Assembly: GCF_003130705.1 (NCBI RefSeq)
Contig: NZ_CP021356.1
Coordinates: 186,001 to 250,000, forward strand
Source of the DNA: Rhodococcus oxybenzonivorans
GTDB lineage: Bacteria; Actinomycetota; Actinomycetes; Mycobacteriales; Mycobacteriaceae
DNA length: 64,000 bases
Direction: 5' to 3'
The notes below the pieces were generated by a model, which worked only from the letters and a program-made list of their open reading frames with translations, ran no database searches and was not told the DNA's origin. Both the position numbers and the translations under genes were made by a program. Of the stretch, positions 1 through 9,181 are shown piece after piece (the stretch's first letter is position 1; every line of letters begins with the position of its first letter).

Positions 1-120
1 CTGCCGACGGGACCGGCGCGCACCGTCAATGAGGACGGCAGCCCGCATGTGACTGCGGTCGGGGCCCCCTGGGTTGAGGGCACGGTCTGGTCCCAGACAG
101 GCGTCGGGCGGGACCTCGTT
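1..120 (+). pseudogene. remnant of a PPOX-type (pyridoxamine oxidase-like) gene
   Basis: Reading from base 1 the translation contains NEDGSPHVTAVGAPWV followed by EGTVWSQTG. This is the typical N-terminal strand pair of pyridoxamine 5-phosphate oxidase-like or F420-binding split-barrel proteins (usual form: NPDGSPHVTPVGAVWDDG, then WFQTG). The similarity stops near base 120 and the rest of the frame looks unrelated, so only a fragment remains, cut by the window edge on the left and by decay on the right. The family call comes from remembered motifs only. Confidence 0.4.
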
Positions 121-600
121 GAACAGGAGCCAGAACCGGCCGACCTCTCCAACTGTCGGACGTGGAATCTGTCCGTCCTGGATCGCGGTGTCCGTCGCGA
201 GCACCCGCAAGCGCCGACGCGGGCGCCACTTCTGATCGTCGGCTGTCATCGGTTTGCTCACCACCACAGGCCATAGGCGAAGTCCATAGACGCAGTGTTC
301 CGCCACCCACCGCCGATCAGACTGGAATCTCGGTCAGGGATCGCGTGCGCCCGCTGGTTTACCGCCGACCGTGTCCGGTTTTGGTAGATGCGCTCCCGCG
401 AATCGTTGCCGGCAAGTGTCCGCCGCGAATATGTGAATCACGGAGGGCGGGGTGCGTGGCCCGTACTGCGATGGACCCTGTCGTGAGCGAGAACTCTGGA
501 TCAGCAGGACTCGACGTCCGGCCGGTGCACGATCGGGCGAACACCCCGCGGTGAGGGACGCGATGCGATCCGGACGCCCTGCCCTCGTGGCCGCGGGTGG

Positions 601-630
601 TCGTCGCCACCCCCCTCGTCGCCACCCCCC
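601..630. repeat. 15-bp perfect tandem repeat, two copies
   Basis: TCGTCGCCACCCCCC occurs twice head to tail, followed by a partial third unit (TCGGCGTCGC). It lies in non-coding DNA and looks like slippage-generated low-complexity sequence. Confidence 0.8.
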
Positions 631-854
631 TCGGCGTCGCACTCTTCGCCGCAACCCCGGACGGATCGAATTCAGCGCGGTCGCCACCGTGGGCGGCCGA
701 CTCCTGTCCGCGTGGTCTTTACTTGTCCCGCCACCCGGTGGCGGTGGTATCGCGGACGCAGCACCGCGAGTACGCCGTCGAGAAGCCGGCCAAGTCGGTG
801 CGCCCTCCAGTGGGAAGACGAAGCGAAGATCCGCGGTCTGGCCGACCCGGATCC

Positions 855-884
855 GGTGCCGGTGCCGGTGCCGGTGCCGGTGCG
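855..884. repeat. hexanucleotide tandem repeat (GGTGCC)n
   Basis: Four exact GGTGCC units are followed by GGTGCG. It is a simple microsatellite-like tract in a gene-poor stretch. There is no spacer structure, so it is not a CRISPR array. Confidence 0.85.
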
Positions 885-1488
885 CTGGACGCTCACCGGG
901 CATGACGTGTCCGACCACCCCACCACATCTTCCAGGGCCTCGGCTACCACCACCTCACGACCACCAAGATCACCACCCAGGTCACAGCCACCTGGAACCG
1001 CTACGTCGCAGGGCGGTCACCGTCGGGGTGGACACCACCAACAACCCGCGACAGCGGATTACGCGAGCCCACCAGTAACCCCTGGACGGGACAGCACTGC
1101 GTGGTTCCCGTCACATTTGACGAAGTCGGTGGCGTGTCCGCTTGCGTCGGGCCGTGAAGCCACACTCGCCGCATCGCGGGACGCCGTCGCGCCGGTCCCC
1201 GCACCCACTCGCCGGCCCGGCAAACGTCGAGGTCACCACCGGTTTCCTCAGCCTTGGGGCGGCGCTGCTCGACTGGGTGCCCGGGACGGTGTTCCCGGTG
1301 TCGTTACCTGCCCGTGATGGCCATCCTAAGACCCTGACGTGGGCATATTCGAGCAAGATCATGTTTGTATATCGATCGGGTCACGATGGCGCAGTCGATA
1401 TCGTTTTGTTACTTTCCTTCTCGACCGGGGGTCCGAGGCCACGAATCTCAAGAGCGCGGTCTAGCCAACAAAGACGAGGTAAGACACC

Positions 1489-2160
1489 GTGGCGAAACAC
1501 CGCAGGACCGCACATCGTTCAAATTCCATCACCGGCCGCCTGAAGATTGCGACTGTCGCCGCTGCGACCGGTGCCATTCTGATCGGCGGAGCGCAGTTCG
1601 GCGCCGCGTCCGCGGCCGCCCGCCCGCTCGAGATCCCGCCGGGCCTACTGCCCGCCGGTGTTCAGCTGCCCGCGATCGAGCTGCCCGACATCCCGGCCGC
1701 CCCGCCCTCGCCCGGCGTGCTCGGGCCGGTCAACCCAGGCACCCCCGCTCCGCTCAAGGCCCGCACCGTGCAACCGGTATCCGGCACGCTGTCCTCCGGC
1801 TACGGCCCCCGCTGGGGCGCGCACCACGGCGGCATCGACATCGCGGCCCCGATCGGCACCCCGATCCAGTCCGCGGCCGACGGTGAGGTCATCTCCGCGG
1901 GCCCGGCCTCCGGGTTCGGGTTGTGGGTGCGGGTGCGCCACGACGACGGCGCCGTCACCGCCTACGGCCACATCAACGAGTTCATCGTCAACGTCGGCCA
2001 GCGGGTCGCGGCGGGTCAGCAGATCGCCACCGTCGGCAACCGTGGGCAGTCGACCGGTCCGCACCTGCACTTCGAGGTCTCGGACGCAGGCGGCAACCGA
2101 CTCAACCCGAGCCAATGGCTGCGCGACCGCGGCGTCTCGGCCACCTGGGGAACCGGCTAG
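1489..2160 (+). CDS. secreted M23-family peptidoglycan endopeptidase
   Basis: Predicted zinc metallopeptidase of the LytM/M23 family that cuts peptide cross-links of cell-wall peptidoglycan outside the membrane. The 223-residue product has a basic N-terminus, a hydrophobic segment (about residues 18-44) typical of a signal peptide, a Pro-rich linker, then the M23 fold. The zinc motifs are visible: HxxGxD in HHGGIDIAAP and HxH in GPHLHFEVS, with GHIN between them. Start is GTG at 1489 with GAGG about 10 bases upstream. The gene stands alone. Proteins like this are common in Rhodococcus and Mycobacterium chromosomes and plasmids. Its substrate bond is not predictable from sequence. Confidence 0.88.
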   Translation: MAKHRRTAHRSNSITGRLKIATVAAATGAILIGGAQFGAASAAARPLEIPPGLLPAGVQLPAIELPDIPAAPPSPGVLGPVNPGTPAPLKARTVQPVSGTLSSGYGPRWGAHHGGIDIAAPIGTPIQSAADGEVISAGPASGFGLWVRVRHDDGAVTAYGHINEFIVNVGQRVAAGQQIATVGNRGQSTGPHLHFEVSDAGGNRLNPSQWLRDRGVSATWGTG

Positions 2161-2884
2161 AACCCGCCCTGGCGGTAGTCAGTTCCAAACGATGCCGCCG
2201 CGCCGTCGCCGCACTGCGCCGAATGGGCATTGCAGGACAACTGATTTCGTTCGATGCGGTCGCACGGGAAAGCCCGGGTTCCACGCTCCTGGCTCTACGA
2301 ACAGCCCGACATTTTTTTCGCGGCGTGTCGGGGGTGCTCACGATGATGACTGCGACCCGTTGTCCACCGAGGGCGATGGCGAGGGCCTCGCGTAGCTCTC
2401 GGTTTTCGGACGTCGCGGCACCCAGACCGAGACTGTCGGGTGCTGTTCACGAGTGATCGGCGGGAGCTACACACCATCGAGAGTCGCCTGCGTGAGCACG
2501 GAATCGCCGCGCTGCCCGGCCGAACATCGGCGCTTCACCAGTGCTGCAAACGACCGTCGCTGACCTGTGTGGACACGTAGTAGCCAGTATCGACGACGCG
2601 GGGCGCCAGCATGGCCCGATCCGTGATCTACCCGCTGGACTATGGCTACCTGAAAACTGGGATCGCTACGCGCCAGCCGACGTTCCCGGTGATTCGGACC
2701 GAGGACCACGCGACACTTGATTACGCGAGCTCACCAGTACGCAACCCCGTGTCCTCGACCCGCGCGATCAACTCGGTGACGGCGAGACTGTCGAGTGATT
2801 GATGGCGACCGGAGAGGCCAATGACCTGCGTGACACACCCCATCCATCGATGCTCAGTGATCAGTCGGATGCCCAGCGGGGTCG
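2161..2884. other. gene-poor stretch with coding relics
   Basis: No intact gene is supported. A minus-strand frame ending at 2721 (TQVIGLSGRHQSLDSLAV, then TGELA and stop) and a plus-strand frame near 2630 (VIYPLDYGYL) look like scraps of former genes, but neither can be named safely. Confidence 0.4.
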
Positions 2885-3565
2885 TCAGCCCCAGAAGATG
2901 CAGGTCGGGTCCCGGTCGAGTTCGGTGAGCAGGGCCTCCAGATGCGGCGACGGCGCCAGCCGGTCGTAGGCATGGAAGCGGAGACTGCGGTCCCGCCAGT
3001 ACAGGCTCCAGGTCTTCGTGGCCTTGGTGTAGCGCAGCCGGGCGATCGGCAGGCTGGTCCACTCCGGCCCGATATCGGCACACCACGGGGCGCACCGCTC
3101 GACGATGGTCAGGTGACGCGCCGCGACCTCACATTCGAGGCGCACCTGATGCCGGGCGTGCTCGGGCACCCGGGCCACACACCACCGCCGCACCCGCGCG
3201 ATGTCCAGCTCCGGCAGACCGGCCACCGCGGACGCGGACGTCGACCGCGGTGGCCACGCATCCCCGGCCCCGCCGCCGGCGACCCTCGGGGCCGGGGCCG
3301 GGGCTGAGCGGTGCGAGTTCTCGGCGGCCTCGGTCAGTACCGTGAACGCGGCGTCGAGGCGCCGCCGGCGGCGCCGGTTCGGTTCATGGTTGGCGTCGGC
3401 GGCCACGTACCCGATCCGCTCCTCGAGGTCGACGTCGCTGACCGGCAGGATGATGTCGTCGTCCTCGACGCGGGCACCGAAGACGACGCGTTCGCAGTCG
3501 ATGTCCAGCAGCGTGACCTCGCGCAGGGCCGCGGCCACCTCGTCGGGGATGCGGAGGGAGTGCAC
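2885..3565 (-). CDS. DUF3024 domain protein with Arg-rich middle
   Basis: A 226-residue protein of unknown function. The C-terminal third carries the DUF3024 signature: basic RLRYTKATKTWSLYWRDR, then SLRFHAYDRLAPSP, then a final DRDPTCIFWG. The N-terminal half is an unrecognised alpha/beta segment (LREVTLLDIDCERVVFGARV) and the middle is Arg- and Ala/Pro-rich. The GTG at 3565 is chosen because sequence upstream of it loses coding character. Homologues are scattered in actinobacteria, often on mobile DNA. Function is unknown. Confidence 0.6.
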   Translation of the reverse strand: MHSLRIPDEVAAALREVTLLDIDCERVVFGARVEDDDIILPVSDVDLEERIGYVAADANHEPNRRRRRRLDAAFTVLTEAAENSHRSAPAPAPRVAGGGAGDAWPPRSTSASAVAGLPELDIARVRRWCVARVPEHARHQVRLECEVAARHLTIVERCAPWCADIGPEWTSLPIARLRYTKATKTWSLYWRDRSLRFHAYDRLAPSPHLEALLTELDRDPTCIFWG

Positions 3566-3835
3566 CGGGGTGGACGGCGACGGTGTCCGACTAATCCGTT
3601 GTAGAAGAGACGCTGCTTCCCGTCGCGGGTGGGATCGCGATTGCACCCCAAACGGCGGCCGGCGAGAACTCGGGAAGTATGGACCACTTCTCGGTCCGGC
3701 TACGCAGGTACAGATCGCCAATCCGCGACGACTCACCAGGCCCACACAGCTCACCGACCGGCGGAAGGTGGGCGGAAGGCGGCTTGTCGGACCAGTGTTT
3801 CTCCGCATCGTCGGGTCAGGGACCGCTCGCCTGGC

Positions 3836-4078
3836 TCAGCCACCGGCAGCGCGGTCGGCGAGTTCGCCGTGGCCGGATTCCCGAGCGCAGTGCGCACAGC
3901 AGTAGATCTGGTCGGCGGTTTCGACGCCGTGGCCGAGGATCCGGCACCCGCAGTGGTCGCACTGCGGCGCCATCGCCTGGACGGCGCATTCGAAACTGTC
4001 GAACACCGCGGATCGGTCGCCGCGGGTGATCGTGAAGGCCTTGTCGTATTCGTTGCCGCAGGTCTCGCAGGTGGCCAT
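3836..4078 (-). CDS. small Cys-rich zinc-binding protein
   Basis: An 80-residue protein with eight cysteines and flanking histidines: CETCG near the N-terminus, FECAVQ, CDHCGCRILGHG in the middle and CCAHCARESGH near the end. The CxxC pairs suggest one or two treble-clef or zinc-ribbon sites. Very similar small proteins, some labelled metallothionein-like, occur widely in actinobacteria, where a HGVE segment is conserved. It is probably a cytosolic zinc-binding or stress protein. Role not established. Confidence 0.75.
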   Translation of the reverse strand: MATCETCGNEYDKAFTITRGDRSAVFDSFECAVQAMAPQCDHCGCRILGHGVETADQIYCCAHCARESGHGELADRAAGG

Positions 4079-4877
4079 GGTGCCTCAGTCCTTCGTCGGG
4101 TCAATCGGTGCTGGTGGTCTCTGCGTCTGGGGTGCGGCTTCGGGTAATGCCTCACCGAGCGGCGGAGAAACCTCGTCCCCGTCGAGGGTGCCCGCGGATC
4201 GGCACCCACAAACGACCAGCACCCCGCGGGTCCGCTCGCTGCGAGCGTCTGTGCGCCGGACCCGGTCACCGTTTGAGCAGCCGCAGGAGTAGGGGAGTTA
4301 TGGGGGAACCCGTCTCGGGATCGAGCGGATGTTGGCCGGGCTGTTGGGCCACTACCGCTGCCGCAACGATATGCAGGTGCTCGGGGTAGCGCGTCGGTGG
4401 GCTACGAGGTGCCCACGCGCTAGGCACGCCATTGGCCAGCATGCCAACGCATACGGAATCAGCTCCATCGACCGCGGGGCCGCCAGTCCTTTCCCGCACT
4501 CCAGGCCGTCGGGCGATGATGCCGGAGTATCGGTATCGTCATAGCACGTGCCGACAGCCCGGCCACCGGGCGGATCCAGCCGAGAGGAAACATCGATAAG
4601 CCTTATCGAGACGGTCGACGTTGAGGCTGATCGAGCCCGGATCCGTCGAGCTGCGAGTGTCCGCACGACTCGACCTGCATCCGGGACATCGCGCGTTCTT
4701 GGGACCGCCGCGCACCTGCTCGTCGGTCGTGGTGGAATCCGCTGCTGCTGGTGGGTCATTGCGAGTCGCATCCTGCTCCTTACCCGGGAAGAGAAGATGT
4801 GGTGTCGGGCGAAGTCAGCCGTTCGGGTGGAATGGGGCACCGCGACGGTGACGGGTACCGACTCGACCGCAAAACCA
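4079..4877. other. non-coding or decayed stretch
   Basis: No confident gene. A minus-strand frame ending at 4266 (LDPETGSPITPLLLRLLKR at its end) has reasonable codon use, but no recognisable family or clear start. The right part is the out-of-frame approach to the AAA ATPase relic. Confidence 0.4.
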
Positions 4878-5441
4878 TTGCAGGCTGGCCTTCCCAGCCT
4901 GCCCGCGGTGCTCGCCGACAGCCGCTCCTACGCCGAACGGCAATCCTCCTACCGGACTATCGGACCGCTCTCCCCGGCCGATGCCGCCGACGCGCTCCGG
5001 GTCCCGGTCGAGGCCCACGGGGGTGCGTTCACCCCGGACGCGCTCGAGATCGTCGTCGAAGCCAGCGGCGGTTACCCGTACTTCCTGCAAGAGTTCGGCA
5101 AGGCGATCTGGCACACCGCCCCCGCCTCCCCCTTCGATATCGAGGACGCCCACCTCGCGGTCGAGGAAGGCCGTCGAGCACTCGATGACGGGTTCTTCCC
5201 GTCCCGGTGGACCCGGGCCACTGACCGGGAGCGCCGGTACCTGCGCGCCATCGCCGAAACCGGGGAACCCACGCCCCGGTCCGGGAAGGTCGCCGCAGCC
5301 ATGGGTGTGGCGACGACCGCGGTCAGCGATGTCCGTGATTCCGCCATCAAAAAGGGTCTAATCTGGTCCCCCGAACACGGTCGAATCGCGTTCACCGTCC
5401 CGGGAATGGCCGACTTCATTCGTCGCCAGCCCACCGCCTGA
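4878..5441 (+). pseudogene. C-terminal remnant of an AAA-type ATPase
   Basis: From about 4878 the frame reads LQAGLPSLPAVLADSRSYAER, then SGGYPYFLQEFGKAIW, then a winged-helix-like end (GKVAAAMGVATTAVSDVRD) and a natural stop after DFIRRQPTA. This is the sensor and C-terminal part of a STAND/Orc1-like ATP-binding protein family frequent in mycobacteria and rhodococci. The N-terminal Walker A and B segments, expected about 200 residues earlier, are missing. The frame upstream is unrelated, so the gene is 5-prime truncated. Confidence 0.7.
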
Positions 5442-5668
5442 AAACCCCTACCCCCGCGCGCCGACTCGGATATCGCACTCGCTGACAGCACGCTCATTAG
5501 CACTCCGCAGAGTCAACGTGTGTCGGCCGAAGAATAACCCGCGAACGCTGCACAAATTTTTCTACAGCAGTCACCCACACCTCACCAGGGAGCTGGTGGC
5601 CTCGCTGGTGCGCCGGGTCAATCGGAGCCGACCGGCCGCCGCGGTCATCCCCGCTACCCGATTCGGGT

Positions 5669-5740
5669 ATGCCGAGCACATTCCACGGGCCGAGCCCCTG
5701 GCCGCACATCCCGCGCCATCCGAACCCGGTCGGCGGACAG
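5669..5740 (+). pseudogene. 5-prime relic of the phospholipase-D-fold gene (third copy)
   Basis: Bases 5669-5740 match the first about 20 codons of the intact gene at 9182 (MGTTFHGPSPWPHITRA), here reading MPSTFHGPSPWPHIPR before drifting to a stop. A second longer relic lies at 15816. The three copies indicate repeated duplication or recombination around the telomere-protein operon. Confidence 0.65.
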
Positions 5741-5874
5741 TGATAGTTGACCCGCTGGGTGGCAGACCGCTGTCCCGGCCGGCCACGCCCACAGCGAGGT
5801 GAGGGACACAGCGTCCCGAAATATCCAGCAGCCCTGTAATATTCCGGCGCCCAGCCGCGGCAAGTGGAGAACTG

Positions 5875-6672
5875 TCAGATCCAGTCGATGTGGACGGATT
5901 CGATGTGGTCGAAGTGGAATCCGAACTGGTCGCTGTACCTGTCGAAGCCCTTGTTCTCCGGGTAGTCGAGGGTGGCGTGCCGCTCGAGCAAGGCCACGAC
6001 CCGGGCATGATCATCATTGGCCAGGGCGGCGGCGAGTTCGCGGGACTCGTCAGGGCTGAACGGGGTGTCCGAGTTCGCGAAATCCAGGGTCCGGACCCGG
6101 TAGTCGTAGCCCTCGTCGGCACCGTTGCGGACCATCACCCCACCCTTGACCCGGATGACCGCGGTCTTCGGTGTTCCATCGGGGCGCAACACCCCGGCCC
6201 GGGCCATGATGTCCTCTGCCCGCACGTTCTTCAGTTTTTTGCTGGCGTCGGCACGTAACTCGTTCGTCTCCCCCGACCGGTACCGGGACACCGCCGAGCG
6301 GGACCGCCCGATCTTGACGGCCACGGCATCGATACCACCCAATCGCTCGATCGCCGCCCGCCGCTGGGCCCGCTCGAGCACATCCGCATGCGGAATACGG
6401 CCCTGCTGCGCCCACCGGCGCAACGTGCGGTCCGACGGCGGGGTGCGGCCGGCATCGATCGCCGCCTGACGCAAACCCTCGTTCCCAAGTTCCTTCCGTA
6501 ACTGTGTGACGGTCACCTTGCTGGTCAGCCCGGCCAGTCCCCCTGTTTTGACCTGCTTGGATTTTTCGACACCGCTGGTGGCGGCGTTCGCCACGGACAC
6601 CTTGAGGCCGTCGAGACCGACCGCCTGCTGCGCCGGCTTCGTGGTGCGCGGCCTGGGCAGATGCAAAGCCAT
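5875..6672 (-). CDS. tpg: Tpg-like telomere terminal protein
   Basis: Candidate terminal protein that is covalently attached to the 5-prime ends of linear actinobacterial replicons and primes end replication. The 265-residue product has two helix-turn-helix-like segments (about residues 56-92 and 108-138, the latter containing IGRSRSAVSRYRSG). It has an acidic C-terminal domain ending FDHIESVHIDWI, which resembles the FTDIEHIDF end of Streptomyces Tpg. Streptomyces Tpg is about 185 residues, so this one is longer at the N-terminus. Its ATG overlaps the stop of the upstream tap gene by one base, as expected for the tap-tpg pair. The family call rests on domain order, C-terminal motif and neighbour, not on a database match. 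Confidence 0.68.
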   Translation of the reverse strand: MALHLPRPRTTKPAQQAVGLDGLKVSVANAATSGVEKSKQVKTGGLAGLTSKVTVTQLRKELGNEGLRQAAIDAGRTPPSDRTLRRWAQQGRIPHADVLERAQRRAAIERLGGIDAVAVKIGRSRSAVSRYRSGETNELRADASKKLKNVRAEDIMARAGVLRPDGTPKTAVIRVKGGVMVRNGADEGYDYRVRTLDFANSDTPFSPDESRELAAALANDDHARVVALLERHATLDYPENKGFDRYSDQFGFHFDHIESVHIDWI

Positions 6673-8648
6673 CAGAGCACCCCCTCCCCGTCATCGTCGT
6701 CGGCGGCGTCCTCGTGGTCGGCGAAGGCGGCCTTGATCGCCAGATTCACCTCATGCACATCCGCCGCCGACGCCATTGCGTGCAGGAGGGTGTCGGTGAG
6801 GACCACGTCCTTTTCCACCGTCATCTTTCCCAGCGCGCCGCTCGGATCGGCAATGTCCTCACCACCGGGCAGGAGGTAGACCCAGGAGTCGGTGACGGTG
6901 CGGACCGGCCAACGATGGTGTTCGCGGGCGATGCGCATCGCGACGCGGCGGCCCCGCCACCGGCAATGCGCGATGATCGACGCCCGCCACAACGGCTGAT
7001 GATGATGCTGCATCCGGGTCGCGGTCCACATGTCCGGGTTCACCATCCGCCCGATGTACCCCTTGTAGCAGGACCCGACGAACCCCTTCATCGCCGCATC
7101 ACCGGTGTCCACCGCCGTCTTGCGGGCCTCCCGCAAAATCTTCGCCCACTTGTCCAACACCCGCCCCTGCTGCGGATACACCCACGCCTCGGTGATGTCC
7201 AAATCGTCGAGATCGGCACCGATCCCACCATCCGCCACAGGCTCCCGAAGGGCATCGAGGGTGACAGTGGTGACCCAGGTCTGCACCGGCTGATCGGCAA
7301 GCATGTGCGGATGCGGCAACGGCAGCTTCTCGGGCAGCGCCAACGTGTTGCCCGCGGGCAGGGTGATCCGCCACAACCCGAACGGGGTGCCCTTCTCCCC
7401 TGATGCTGCGGCGGCCGCCGACCCGCCGGTCAGATGCTTGGGTTGCCCGTAACCGAGTTCGAGCATCCCGGCCGAGGCCAAATAGGCGGCGCGTTGGTCG
7501 ATCGACACCAACCGGCACGCACCCTCGAGGTCACTGGTCTCCGGGATCCGGGTCCAGCCGACCGCGGGCTCGAGGTCCCCGCGCGGCGCCCCGTCGAGCG
7601 GCGGCACCGCCCCCGGGGTGGTGACGACGATGCCCTTACCGCTGCGGGTGCGTTCGCGTTTGATCTTGTCGATGATCGCGGCGCCGGTGCGGGCCGGGGT
7701 GGGACCGGGGAGCACCCCGAGATGCTGGGCGCACCAGGCCAGCCGGCGGCCCAGCTCCCGCGCGGCAGACAGGTCGTCGTCGGGGAGATAGGTTCCCGCG
7801 GTGGGTGAGCCGAGGACACCCATATCGCCGACCCGGTTGTGCCAGCCGAAGTCCTTGTTCCAGTAGGTCCACACATACGGTTCGATCACCACATCGACCA
7901 TCGAGGTGAAGTTCCCGATCGTGCGGGACAGGTGCACCACATGACCGGGTTCGCCGCGCAGCTCCCACCCCGCACCGAGTAACGGTGGCAGGGTGGCATG
8001 CAGGGTGGCGGTCAACTCCGATGCGGCGCGGGTCCGCAACGCTTCCATGTCGTTGACGTCGTCTTCACTGCCCGGATCGATGACCCACCCGAGTAGCTCA
8101 CACGCCGCCAACCCGACGATCCAGATTTGCGCGGGTGCCCCCAACGGGGTCAAAGAGGCCCAGCGAATCAGCTTGTCCAGCTTCTCGAGGGAATCGACCG
8201 GACCGGTCAGCTCCCGCCCCGACGGGGTGTACGTCCCGGCGGCGGTCACGATCAACGCATGCCCATCCGCGGCCTCCCCCGCCGGCAGTGCCTCCCACAC
8301 CGGCGGGTCGACCGCGACGCCGTCCGCCACGTTGCTGTCCACGTCGGCGGTGTCCACGTCGGGAGACTCCGGGCTCGTGGGAGTTTCGGCGACGTCAACC
8401 TGCTCGTCCGACTCAGCATCCCCCTGCTCGTCCCAGTCAGCGTTCCCCTGCTCATGCAATCCAGGGTGCGTGGCGACCGCTGGTTCCGGGTCCGCCCCAG
8501 CGGTGACACCCGCCTCATCGGTGACACCCGCCTGATCGGTGGTGTTGGGGGAACCGTCTTTTTCGGCGGATTCGGGGGATTCGGGGGACGTTGTCGGGGT
8601 GGTGTCGGGCAGTGTGAAGAGGGGGATTTGCTCCCACGGGGAGCTCAT
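6672..8648 (-). CDS. tap: Tap-like telomere-associated protein
   Basis: Candidate telomere-associated protein that binds the single-stranded 3-prime overhang and recruits Tpg at replicon ends. Of 658 residues, the first about 115 are an acidic Ser/Thr/Asp-rich tail. From about 120 the globular region begins. Residues about 378-390 (CRLVSIDQRAAYLA) correspond to the VGIDVNTAFLAA block of Streptomyces Tap. Later segments follow the Tap order: FGLWRITLP, an ITEAWVYPQQGRVLDKW block, MKGFVGSCYKGYIGRM, and VRTVTDSWVYLLPGG. The gene overlaps the upstream ribbon-helix-helix gene by ATGA and the downstream tpg by one base, so all three are translationally coupled. Identification is from recalled family motifs. 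Confidence 0.7.
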   Translation of the reverse strand: MSSPWEQIPLFTLPDTTPTTSPESPESAEKDGSPNTTDQAGVTDEAGVTAGADPEPAVATHPGLHEQGNADWDEQGDAESDEQVDVAETPTSPESPDVDTADVDSNVADGVAVDPPVWEALPAGEAADGHALIVTAAGTYTPSGRELTGPVDSLEKLDKLIRWASLTPLGAPAQIWIVGLAACELLGWVIDPGSEDDVNDMEALRTRAASELTATLHATLPPLLGAGWELRGEPGHVVHLSRTIGNFTSMVDVVIEPYVWTYWNKDFGWHNRVGDMGVLGSPTAGTYLPDDDLSAARELGRRLAWCAQHLGVLPGPTPARTGAAIIDKIKRERTRSGKGIVVTTPGAVPPLDGAPRGDLEPAVGWTRIPETSDLEGACRLVSIDQRAAYLASAGMLELGYGQPKHLTGGSAAAAASGEKGTPFGLWRITLPAGNTLALPEKLPLPHPHMLADQPVQTWVTTVTLDALREPVADGGIGADLDDLDITEAWVYPQQGRVLDKWAKILREARKTAVDTGDAAMKGFVGSCYKGYIGRMVNPDMWTATRMQHHHQPLWRASIIAHCRWRGRRVAMRIAREHHRWPVRTVTDSWVYLLPGGEDIADPSGALGKMTVEKDVVLTDTLLHAMASAADVHEVNLAIKAAFADHEDAADDDDGEGVL

Positions 8649-8989
8649 GACTCCTGCTCGGCGATCCGGCCGTCGAGATCGGCCGGTGGGACGCGGTAGC
8701 GGTCGAAGAATTCTTGCAGGGCAACGTCCACGACGTTGGTCACCGTGGATTGGCGGTGGTTCACCAGCCAGTTCAACCGGGCCTCCGTCGAGGCCAAGAC
8801 CCGGGTGTTGAGCGGAACTTTCGTCGGCCCCTTCCGCGGTTCCAGCTTCGCCGTCAACTCCGGACTCGGCTTTCCCGACCCCGAGACGGCCCCCGCGCCG
8901 GAACCTTCCTTCCCCGCCCGGGCGGCACCGCCGCGTCCGCCCCCGGTCGGGCGGCGGGCGCCGCCTACGGTGTTTCCTGCTTTCGCCAT
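8645..8989 (-). CDS. ribbon-helix-helix DNA-binding protein
   Basis: A 114-residue protein with a flexible Gly/Ala/basic N-terminus and a C-terminal ribbon-helix-helix domain: strand KVPLNTRVLAS, helix TEARLNWLVNHRQ, turn, helix VTNVVDVALQEFFDRY. Such proteins act as plasmid partition (ParB-type) or copy-number regulators and usually repress their own operon by binding short direct repeats. Four phased 12-bp repeats lie just upstream (9054-9101). It is the first gene of the operon leading into tap and tpg. The ATG at 8989 is preferred to the GTG two codons earlier. Confidence 0.72.
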   Translation of the reverse strand: MAKAGNTVGGARRPTGGGRGGAARAGKEGSGAGAVSGSGKPSPELTAKLEPRKGPTKVPLNTRVLASTEARLNWLVNHRQSTVTNVVDVALQEFFDRYRVPPADLDGRIAEQES

Positions 8990-9053
8990 ACCCACCCCAC
9001 TCGTCTCCGCCCGTGTTCCTTCGGTTGAGTCATCCTACCCACTACACGCCTTG

Positions 9054-9101
9054 TTGCGCGTATCTTTGCGCGCACACTTGCTTGCATACTGTCTTGCAGA
9101 G
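9054..9101. promoter_or_regulatory. four phased 12-bp direct repeats, candidate operator or centromere
   Basis: Units start at 9054, 9066, 9078 and 9090: TTGCGCGTATCT, TTGCGCGCACAC, TTGCTTGCATAC and TGTCTTGCAGAG. They lie 65-112 bases upstream of the ribbon-helix-helix gene and 80-130 bases before the divergent phospholipase-D-fold gene. Regular 10-12-bp repeats are the usual target of ribbon-helix-helix repressors and ParB-type partition proteins. Confidence 0.5.
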
Positions 9102-9181
9102 TGGGTGCGGAACATTTGGGCGGCCGACGGCATTGACAGCTCTTGCCCGCCCGGGCCGGTGGCCGGTTACCGTCTGTCGGT

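Larger units (their letters stand above)
121..1488. other. gene-poor decayed stretch
   Basis: No frame here has a convincing start, a recognisable domain or steady actinobacterial codon bias. It contains two short tandem repeats (annotated separately). A 21-base sequence at 1057-1077 recurs with one mismatch at 2719-2739 (GATTACGCGAGCYCACCAGTA), which suggests rearranged relics. No promoter or riboswitch for the M23 gene could be assigned with confidence. Confidence 0.5.

Noticed and set aside
1330..1488. cyclic-di-AMP (ydaO-type) riboswitch before the M23 peptidase
   Set aside because: Such riboswitches precede cell-wall hydrolases in actinobacteria, but the conserved blocks could not be found here.
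4266..4499. 77-residue minus-strand frame ending LLLRLLKR
   Set aside because: Possible coding tail, but no start, family or operon support; left uncalled.
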